Assembly: GCA_023512435.1 (NCBI GenBank)
Contig: JAILZP010000016.1
Span: 1 to 64,000 of the forward strand
Origin: Peptococcaceae bacterium
GTDB taxonomy: Bacteria; Bacillota; Desulfotomaculia; Desulfotomaculales; Desulfocucumaceae
Reading direction: 5' to 3'
DNA length: 64,000 nucleotides
A program made the translations under genes and the position numbers. Numbering within the stretch: the first letter of the stretch is position 1; each line of letters starts with the position of its first letter. Under the pieces are notes generated by a model. It made no database searches. It was given only the letters and a program-made list of their open reading frames with translations, and had not been told where the DNA came from. Below are positions 58,866 to 64,000 of the stretch, one piece after another.

Positions 58866-59444
58866 CTACAACCTGCCGGCGGCCAGATCATCAAACCTCA
58901 TCATCTCCTCCCACCCCACCCTGGAACCGACCCGGGCCATCAGCACATTGGCGGGATGCTCCAGGATGTCCGGATCGTTGGTGGGCATGGGCATGAAGCC
59001 CGCCCGGCCGAAAAACCTGTCCAGCATATTCCTGTACTCCCAGACATCCAGCCGGTTTCCCCCGGTGTCCCAGTGCCGGAAGTACTCTGTACTGATGACG
59101 ATAAAATCCTCCCAGTAGCCATCCCTGAATATGTAATCGAGCAAGCGGGAACCCACTTTCCGGCGGCGCCAGTCCCGGGCCACCTCAACGCCCCCCAGTT
59201 CCAGCACGAAGGGCAGCCTGTGCCAGCGGCTGAACTCATCCGGCCTGTGAAAGGTGATGTAACCCACTATTTCTTCGCCGGACCTGGCTATGTACACCCT
59301 GCCCATGGAAGAACGGGCGATTCTCACCAGGGCTTTGATCTGTTCCCCCGGAGGGCGGAAATTGTTGAGCTGATCATGCATTTTCAAGGTAAGCAGGGTG
59401 TCTCCGCTTACCGGCCCCTCCACCATGCAACGGGAATCCGGCAT
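58866..59444 (-). CDS. acuA: AcuA-like protein acetyltransferase (GNAT)
   Basis: 192 residues from ATG 59444, with GGGAGGTAGG at good spacing. AcuA acetylates the catalytic lysine of acetyl-CoA synthetase and inactivates it. The protein shows the acetyl-CoA site in ARDWRRRKVGSRLLDYIF (about 103-120), GRVYIARSGEEIVGYITFHRPDEF, EYFRHWDTGGNRLDVWEYRNML and MPTNDPDILEHPANVLMA, all close to AcuA. The longer frame to 59921 is antisense to the divergent gene. acuBC genes are not beside it. The substrate is expected to be AcsA at 17618. Confidence 0.88.
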   Translation of the reverse strand: MPDSRCMVEGPVSGDTLLTLKMHDQLNNFRPPGEQIKALVRIARSSMGRVYIARSGEEIVGYITFHRPDEFSRWHRLPFVLELGGVEVARDWRRRKVGSRLLDYIFRDGYWEDFIVISTEYFRHWDTGGNRLDVWEYRNMLDRFFGRAGFMPMPTNDPDILEHPANVLMARVGSRVGWEEMMRFDDLAAGRL

Positions 59445-59580
59445 AAACCTACCTCCCGGTGACTGCCGAAAAATTAATTGTTTCAATGTTGAAGCAGTTG
59501 CTGTAAACTGTAGAAAAAAGAAACACAGTGGTCGAATAAACAAATACACCCGCGCCAAGACCGGAAAGGATGTTGCCTCT

Positions 59581-60711
59581 TTGACGGGACCCGCGCGTTC
59601 TCCTTTAATTATATCAATTATATCAGTTTTAACAGCTGTTTTAATCAGCCTCGTCGTCTTTCCGGCTCTTGCCCTGCCGGACCCGGCACTGGAAAGACGA
59701 AAAAGCCTCCAGGACGTTTCCGGCCTGGAGGAAGAAGCCGACAGGCTGGCCCGGGAACTCCTGGTGCTGGACCTGAAGCTGAAAAAGGCCCGGCAGGATA
59801 AGGAACTGGCGGAAAAAGAACTGGCCGCCACCAGGAAAAAGAAAGACGGGGCCGCGGAAGAGTACAGGAGATCCCTGGAGGCCAAAAATGCAAGCCTGAA
59901 GAAGATCGGTCTCTGGGTCAACTTCCATTACCGCTACGGCCACTGGAGCCTGGTGGACGTCATCCTGGAGTCGGAAAGCCTGTCGGAACTGGCCTACAGG
60001 TCGGTGATGGCGGCCTTCATCCTGGGCCGGCAGGCTCGGGATTACAGAACGGCGTCAGACGCCTGCACCGCCGCCGGACAAAAAGAAAAATCCCTGGCGG
60101 AACTGGAAAACCTGTTAATCCTTCAAAACCGGTCCCTGGAAGATCAGATCGGGAATATCCAAAGCCTGTCGGACCGGCGTAAAGAATTCCTGGCCGGTAT
60201 AAAAGCGCGTTCCAGGGAACTGGCCCTGCAGGTGGCGGACCTGGAGAGAAAATTCCTGGAATCGCTGAACCTGGTGGACCTGTTGACCGGCGCCCTGGCC
60301 AAATTCGCCTGGTATGAGGTGAAACCCGACCGCGTTTCGGTGGGTCCCGGAGGGATCCGGATGGAACTGTCCGAATCGGCCCTTAACCAGTCACTCCGTG
60401 CATCCGGGATTAAGGAACTGGAGGGCTTTTCGGTAAAATTGCGTCCAGGCCTGTTTATAGTGAACGGCAGGGATAAAAACTCAACCTCCACCTTTGCCCT
60501 GGAGGGAGTGCTTGTTCCCTCAGGCAGGTCCGGATCGGTCCGGTTTGAACCCAAAACCCTCAGCCTGGACGGCGTCCCGGTGGCAGAAGAGGTGGTCAGG
60601 GAACTGGCCGGCAGTATGGCAATCCAGCTGGCCATGCCGCTGGATGCTTTTTCCACGCCCTCCCGGATAGACATATACGAAGAAAAAATGGCCGTAACGC
60701 TGGCCTTTTAG
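59581..60711 (+). CDS. Secreted coiled-coil protein with a lipid-carrier-like C-terminus
   Basis: 376 residues from TTG 59581, ten bases after GGAAAGGA; the longer open frame to 59398 overlaps acuA. A signal sequence (PLIISIISVLTAVLISLVVFPALALP) precedes a long coiled coil (about 40-215), with a hairpin tip, FHYRYGHWSLVDVILESESL, that resembles PcsB/CwlO-type proteins activated by FtsEX. The C-terminal 125 residues (MELSESALNQSLRASGIKEL, VEFLS-free LEGVLVPSGRSG) resemble LmeA/DUF2993-like domains. No peptidase domain is present, so it may be a cell-wall regulator. Confidence 0.75.
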   Translation: MTGPARSPLIISIISVLTAVLISLVVFPALALPDPALERRKSLQDVSGLEEEADRLARELLVLDLKLKKARQDKELAEKELAATRKKKDGAAEEYRRSLEAKNASLKKIGLWVNFHYRYGHWSLVDVILESESLSELAYRSVMAAFILGRQARDYRTASDACTAAGQKEKSLAELENLLILQNRSLEDQIGNIQSLSDRRKEFLAGIKARSRELALQVADLERKFLESLNLVDLLTGALAKFAWYEVKPDRVSVGPGGIRMELSESALNQSLRASGIKELEGFSVKLRPGLFIVNGRDKNSTSTFALEGVLVPSGRSGSVRFEPKTLSLDGVPVAEEVVRELAGSMAIQLAMPLDAFSTPSRIDIYEEKMAVTLAF

Positions 60712-60895
60712 CAGGCCGGCGCCGGGTTTCCCGCCATAAAGGGCCCCTGCACGCATCCGCCTTTGACGTCAGTTTAACGGGTAGGCAGGTCAAAATTTTT
60801 TGGCGGCCCCCAAAAGGTTATCCACATCCAGGGGCGAATAAAATTTATTACCCGGAGTCAATGAAACATGCCAGGGAAATCCGGAGGTTGTGGAG

Positions 60896-61396
60896 ATGCC
60901 CTTCGACCCCAATGAATGGATATTTGAGATAATTGCCATATACGCCGCCATCATCTCTACATTCACACTCTATTATTTTTACGATCAGAGCCGGATTAAC
61001 GTAAAAGTGACCATTTCCAGCGGGAAGGATAGCGGCATCGACAAGGACACGGTGGCTGTCACCGCGGTCAACCTCGGTAAAAAGCCGGTGACCGTGACGG
61101 TTTTCGGCATAATAACCCCGGAGGAAAAAAAAATCATCGTGTCCTCAACGGACGGCAAATCATCTTCTCCGCCGCTTCCCACGAGACTGAGGGAAGGTCA
61201 GGTCTGCACGGGATATTACGATCTGAAAGCAAATTTTTCCCATTTGTACCAGTTTGGAAAAAAATTTCAGATGAAGGGGTTTTTCAGGGATGCGGAAAAG
61301 AGGGATTATATCAGTGAGCCTATAGAGGTGGTTTTGCCCACCCTGCCCGACAATGTCAAGGTCCTTGTGCGGCCTGAATTTAAAGGCGGGAAATAA
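60896..61396 (+). CDS. Hypothetical membrane-anchored protein
   Basis: 166 residues from ATG 60896, eight bases after GGAGG; GTG 60890 lies within that spacing. One N-terminal helix (WIFEIIAIYAAIISTFTLYYFY, about 8-29) is followed by a beta-rich domain (VTISSGKDSGIDKDTVAVTA, PVTVTVFGIITPEE). It resembles small membrane-bound Ig-like proteins but has no assigned family. Confidence 0.65.
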   Translation: MPFDPNEWIFEIIAIYAAIISTFTLYYFYDQSRINVKVTISSGKDSGIDKDTVAVTAVNLGKKPVTVTVFGIITPEEKKIIVSSTDGKSSSPPLPTRLREGQVCTGYYDLKANFSHLYQFGKKFQMKGFFRDAEKRDYISEPIEVVLPTLPDNVKVLVRPEFKGGK

Positions 61397-61434
61397 ATAA
61401 TACTTTTGGCAACGACGGGAGCGCACACAAAAAA

Positions 61435-62178
61435 ATGGCGAGAATTCTTTTTTTACCGCTATTCCTGATTATCCTGGCCCTGGCCGTGTATCTGCTTTTC
61501 CGGCTGAAAACAATGTTCTCCCTCAGTAAAAGCAAGGATATAACCCTGTCCCGGCCATCCCCCTACGGGGGTGATGTGCGGGAATTGACCGGCGCGATGC
61601 TGGCCGCCTTGAACAACATGCCCTCGGTGCAGTACCAGTCCGAAATTCACGTCAACTACAGGAAGATTACCGCCTTTTCCAAAACCGGCTCCGGGTCCGG
61701 ATACTCTAAAATAACCGGCAGGTCGGCCACGGTGGAAATTACCAGGGAAAACGGCAGCCTCCTGGTTAAAACCGGGAAATCAGTCCAAAAACAGATAAAC
61801 CGGAATAACCGGTGGGTGGATTTCTGGTGCGGGGTAAGCACCCTGGAAGAAAGCATGGACCTGTTCAGCCGGGAAGGAATGAAGGCGGCGGCCGGGGACA
61901 TGGGCGCCTTTATGCAGAGAAACTACGTTGAAATATTAATCGTATCCCACGCCTTGTCGCCCGGGGCCGGACAGGCCTTCGGGATGTGCGCCCCGTTCCT
62001 GGGAAAAGTGTACGGAAAGAACCTGTCGGAACCGGGGGTGGGGATCAGGAACTTCATGATGAGGCTGCTGGTGAACAGCCTTACCTCCCTTCCCGACTAC
62101 GTGGAGATAAAATACAACATCTTCAGGGGAAACGAGTTCATCTGCGATTACCTGCAGAACTCAAGGCTTCTTTATTAA
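61435..62178 (+). CDS. Hypothetical membrane-anchored protein
   Basis: 247 residues from ATG 61435. An N-terminal membrane helix (ILFLPLFLIILALAVYLLF) is followed by a soluble domain with YQSEIHVNYRKITAFSKTGSG, KITGRSATVEITRENGSLLV and AGQAFGMCAPFLGKVYG. I recognise no family. It follows the 60896 gene by 38 bases and a terminator closes the pair. Confidence 0.65.
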   Translation: MARILFLPLFLIILALAVYLLFRLKTMFSLSKSKDITLSRPSPYGGDVRELTGAMLAALNNMPSVQYQSEIHVNYRKITAFSKTGSGSGYSKITGRSATVEITRENGSLLVKTGKSVQKQINRNNRWVDFWCGVSTLEESMDLFSREGMKAAAGDMGAFMQRNYVEILIVSHALSPGAGQAFGMCAPFLGKVYGKNLSEPGVGIRNFMMRLLVNSLTSLPDYVEIKYNIFRGNEFICDYLQNSRLLY

Positions 62179-62184
62179 ATAAAA

Positions 62185-62219
62185 AAGACCTCTTAATCTT
62201 CCGGAGGTCTTGATCTTTT
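62185..62219. terminator. Bidirectional terminator, hypothetical gene and tRNA cluster
   Basis: AAGACCTC pairs with GAGGTCTT over an 11-base loop, with A-run and T-run on either side. It serves the plus-strand gene and the minus-strand tRNA operon. Confidence 0.85.
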
Positions 62220-62295
62220 TGGTGGGCGATGACGGGCTTGAACCGCCGACCCCATGCTTGTAAGGCATGTGCTCTCCCAGCTGAGCTAATCGCCC
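62220..62295 (-). tRNA. tRNA-Val (anticodon TAC)
   Basis: 76 bases with encoded CCA, GGGCGAT / ATCGCCC acceptor stem, T arm with GGTTCAAGC, and anticodon loop CTTACAA. Confidence 0.94.
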
Positions 62296-62304
62296 GGTGT
62301 ATCT

Positions 62305-62380
62305 TGGTGACCCCTACGGGATTCGAACCCGTGTTACCGCCGTGAAAGGGCGGTGTCTTAGACCGCTTGACCAAGGGGCC
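62305..62380 (-). tRNA. tRNA-Glu (anticodon TTC)
   Basis: 76 bases with encoded CCA; starts GGCCCCTTGGTCAAGCGG as tRNA-Glu does, with anticodon loop CTTTCAC. Confidence 0.94.
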
Positions 62381-62394
62381 ATATTTGGTAGTCG

Positions 62395-62486
62395 GTTGTC
62401 GGACGTCAGTCATCAGGCTTGTACGAATTTCACATTTGTCGATAGCCTTTTTCTCAGACGTCCGATGTCCGATGTCCGACGTCTAA
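62395..62486. repeat. Short intergenic repeat within the tRNA cluster
   Basis: Repeated units of the kind GTCCGATGTCC(G/-)ACGTC occur at the right end, with a similar inverted piece GTCGGACGTC at the left. The spacing between tRNA-Glu and tRNA-Met is over 100 bases because of it. Confidence 0.55.
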
Positions 62487-62488
62487 AC

Positions 62489-62563
62489 TGGTGGGCCCAC
62501 CAGGATTCGAACCTGGAACCAGCCGGTTATGAGCCGGATGCTCTACCGTTGAGCTATGGGCCC
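62489..62563 (-). tRNA. tRNA-Met (anticodon CAT)
   Basis: 75 bases with encoded CCA; GGGCCCA / TGGGCCC acceptor stem and anticodon loop CTCATAA. The CAT anticodon could also belong to tRNA-Ile with lysidine; the elongator Met type fits better because of the plain acceptor stem. Confidence 0.85.
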
Positions 62564-62568
62564 AGGTG

Positions 62569-62643
62569 TGGCTCCTCGAGTAGGATTCGAACCTACAACC
62601 TACCGGTTAACAGCCGGTTGCTCTACCGTTGAGCTATCGAGGA
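62569..62643 (-). tRNA. tRNA-Asn (anticodon GTT)
   Basis: 75 bases with encoded CCA (discriminator G), TCCTCGA / TCGAGGA acceptor stem and anticodon loop CTGTTAA. It is the first tRNA of the operon. Confidence 0.94.
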
Positions 62644-62657
62644 ACGGTGCACTATCT

Positions 62658-62686
62658 ATTATACATAAAAGGAAAGCCCCGGTCAA
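62658..62686 (-). promoter_or_regulatory. tRNA operon promoter inside the rpoD terminator
   Basis: On the minus strand TTGACC, 17 bases, TATAAT. Transcription would start a few bases before tRNA-Asn. The -35 and spacer overlap the stem of the rpoD terminator. Confidence 0.7.
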
Positions 62687-62717
62687 CACAGAATTGATAG
62701 GCAATTTGTGCCGGGGC
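62662..62717 (-). terminator. rpoD terminator
   Basis: GCCCCGG at 62711-62717 and 62676-62682 on the minus strand form a 7-bp stem with a 28-base loop and then a T-rich segment. It overlaps the tRNA promoter. Confidence 0.6.
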
Positions 62718-62724
62718 AGTGTTT

Positions 62725-63810
62725 CTAATCCAGGTAATCCTTGAGTTTTTTGCTTCGGCTGGGATGCCTCAGTTTGCGCAGGGTCTTGGCCTCTATCTGC
62801 CGTATGCGCTCCCTGGTCACCCCGAACTTCTGCCCTACTTCCTCCAGGGTGCGGGCCCTGCCGTCATCCAGTCCGAACCGCAGGCGCAGCACCTTCTGCT
62901 CACGGTCCGTCAAGGTCTTCAACACCTCGTCCAGCTGCTCCCGCAGCAGGGTGAACGACGCTTCCTCGGCCGGCGCCCTGGCGTCGTGGTCCTCGATAAA
63001 ATCACCCAGGTGGGAGTCTTCCTCCTCGCCGATGGGAGTTTCCAGGGAAACCGGCTCCTGGGCGATCTTCATTATTTCCCGGACCTTTTCCTCGGTTATG
63101 TTCATTTCCCTGGCGATTTCCTCCGGGGTCGGATCCCGGCCGTATTCCTGTAAAAGCTGGCGGGAAACCCTGATCAGCTTGTTGATGGTTTCCACCATGT
63201 GCACCGGAATACGGATGGTCCTGGCCTGGTCCGCAATAGCCCTGGTTATGGCCTGGCGTATCCACCAGGTGGCGTAAGTGCTGAATTTAAAACCCTTGCG
63301 GAAATCAAACTTTTCCACCGCTTTGATCAGTCCAAGGTTCCCTTCCTGGATCAAATCCAGGAAAAGCATGCCCCTGCCGACGTAGCGCTTGGCTATACTG
63401 ACCACCAGCCGCAGGTTGGCTTCGGCCAGTTTCCGCTTTGCTTCCTCGTCACCCTGCTCCATGCGCTTGGCCAGCGCCACCTCTTCCTCCGGTGAAAGCA
63501 GCGGAACACGGCCAATTTCCTTGAGATACATACGTACGGGATCATCTATGCCTATGCCCTCGGGGACAGTAAGGTCAACGTCCACTTCCTCGGTATGCAG
63601 GGGAGGCTCGTCAAGGGGTTCAATGTCACTGACTTCAGGGACAACCTCAATACCCATCCCGTTTAATTTTTCGTATATCTCATCAATTTGCTCCGGCGTT
63701 AAATCCGTTCCCTGAAAGGTATCCATTATTTCGGTGTAGGTTAAAACACCGCTTTTCTTGCCTTTTTCTATCAGGTCCTTGACGCTTTCGGCCTTCGATT
63801 GTTCGCTCAT
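62725..63810 (-). CDS. rpoD: Primary sigma factor RpoD (SigA)
   Basis: 361 residues from ATG 63810, which follows AAAGGGGG by seven bases; the open frame extends nine codons further. Regions visible in order: 1.1 (about 12-70), 1.2 with [17 protein letters not shown], 2 with [38 protein letters not shown] and [17 protein letters not shown], 3 with [13 protein letters not shown] and 4 with [35 protein letters not shown]. It is full length and intact, and dnaG lies just upstream as in other Firmicutes. Confidence 0.97.
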   Translation of the reverse strand: MSEQSKAESVKDLIEKGKKSGVLTYTEIMDTFQGTDLTPEQIDEIYEKLNGMGIEVVPEVSDIEPLDEPPLHTEEVDVDLTVPEGIGIDDPVRMYLKEIGRVPLLSPEEEVALAKRMEQGDEEAKRKLAEANLRLVVSIAKRYVGRGMLFLDLIQEGNLGLIKAVEKFDFRKGFKFSTYATWWIRQAITRAIADQARTIRIPVHMVETINKLIRVSRQLLQEYGRDPTPEEIAREMNITEEKVREIMKIAQEPVSLETPIGEEEDSHLGDFIEDHDARAPAEEASFTLLREQLDEVLKTLTDREQKVLRLRFGLDDGRARTLEEVGQKFGVTRERIRQIEAKTLRKLRHPSRSKKLKDYLD

Positions 63811-63848
63811 TTTTCTGCCCCCTTTCCCGGGCCGCACTTGTTAGTCGT

Positions 63849-64000
63849 TTATCTTATTTCCTGCAGCTTCTTTAAAATGCTTTTTACCAGTTCAATATCT
63901 TTATTCTTTTCAGCCTGGGCAAGCTCCTGCAAAAGGATCATTCTTTTTTTTGCCTGCAGGTTTTTTCTAATTACATTAATATAATCATTAACAACTTTTT
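63849..64000 (-). CDS. dnaG: DNA primase DnaG, C-terminal end (partial)
   Basis: The last 49 residues plus TAA are visible: VVNDYINVIRKNLQAKKRM, then LLQELAQAEKNKDIELVKS and ILKKLQEIR. The helical C-terminus and the position just upstream of rpoD match dnaG. The rest is beyond the right edge. Confidence 0.88.
   Translation of the reverse strand, partial: KVVNDYINVIRKNLQAKKRMILLQELAQAEKNKDIELVKSILKKLQEIR

Noticed and set aside
59398-59580. Upstream extension of the coiled-coil secreted protein and of AcuA over each other
   Set aside because: The two longest frames overlap head to head; ribosome sites place the starts at 59581 and 59444, leaving a normal divergent spacer.

Overview
The window looks like a chromosomal segment of an anaerobic, spore-forming, GC-rich Firmicute of the Peptococcaceae type (Pelotomaculum / Desulfotomaculum-like). 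This is inferred from gene content and order; no database search was run. Supporting signs are the dnaG-rpoD-trmK-nif3 order, AcuA next to that cluster, ComEA/ComEC, frequent GTG and TTG starts behind strong GGAGG sites, a YjcZ-like sporulation miniprotein with a sigma-K-like promoter, and many ferredoxin, molybdopterin or tungstopterin, and siroheme proteins.

Layout. 0-6.6 kb: a type I-C CRISPR-Cas operon on the minus strand (cas3-cas5c-cas8c-cas7-cas4). cas1, cas2 and the array are not in the window and would lie beyond its left edge. 6.8-14.4 kb: a Uma2 nuclease, a small siroheme protein with a Cys-rich partner, and a competence/cell-wall block (ComEC, a membrane-anchored unknown, a lytic transglycosylase, ComEA, a DUF421 protein). 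14.6-21.9 kb: acyl-CoA metabolism on the plus strand (IclR regulator, two acetate/acyl-CoA synthetases, an OFA-family MFS carrier, a CitE-like lyase). A long, highly structured leader precedes acsA. 21.9-25.3 kb: a zinc-ribbon protein, a TauE/SafE anion exporter and a Crp-like protein without a DNA-binding domain. 25.3-31.4 kb: a divergent intergenic region with three Crp-type palindromes, then an operon for a molybdopterin oxidoreductase, a four-cluster ferredoxin and a NuoF/GltD-like flavoprotein, then a complete Crp/Fnr regulator. 31.6-39.9 kb: a GH13 glycosidase, a nitronate monooxygenase-like flavoprotein, ferredoxin plus tungsten-type aldehyde oxidoreductase, and small unknowns including a P-loop NTPase with a paralogue at 51.7 kb.

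40.0-45.8 kb is an integrated mobile element. A 28-bp direct repeat brackets it, and one copy is the 3' end of an intact tRNA-Leu(GAG). It carries a large serine recombinase, an XRE regulator, an HUH replication-initiator-like protein, two small proteins, and a strikingly AT-rich two-gene cargo: a two-helix membrane protein whose stop overlaps the start of a DHH/DHHA1 phosphodiesterase. This cargo is the best candidate here for an undescribed system, possibly a nucleotide-signalling or defence module. Integration also appears to change the recombinase C-terminus and to separate the tRNA gene from its terminator.

46-64 kb: ADP-ribosylglycohydrolase, lytic transglycosylase, CoaE, unknowns, a second small siroheme protein plus the paralogous NTPase, a transposase-derived protein without visible catalytic residues that is translationally coupled to two anion transporters, a MoaD-like protein, Nif3, TrmK, AcuA (expected to acetylate AcsA), secreted or membrane unknowns, four tRNAs (Asn, Met, Glu, Val), rpoD and the 3' end of dnaG. 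The tRNA promoter lies inside the rpoD terminator hairpin.
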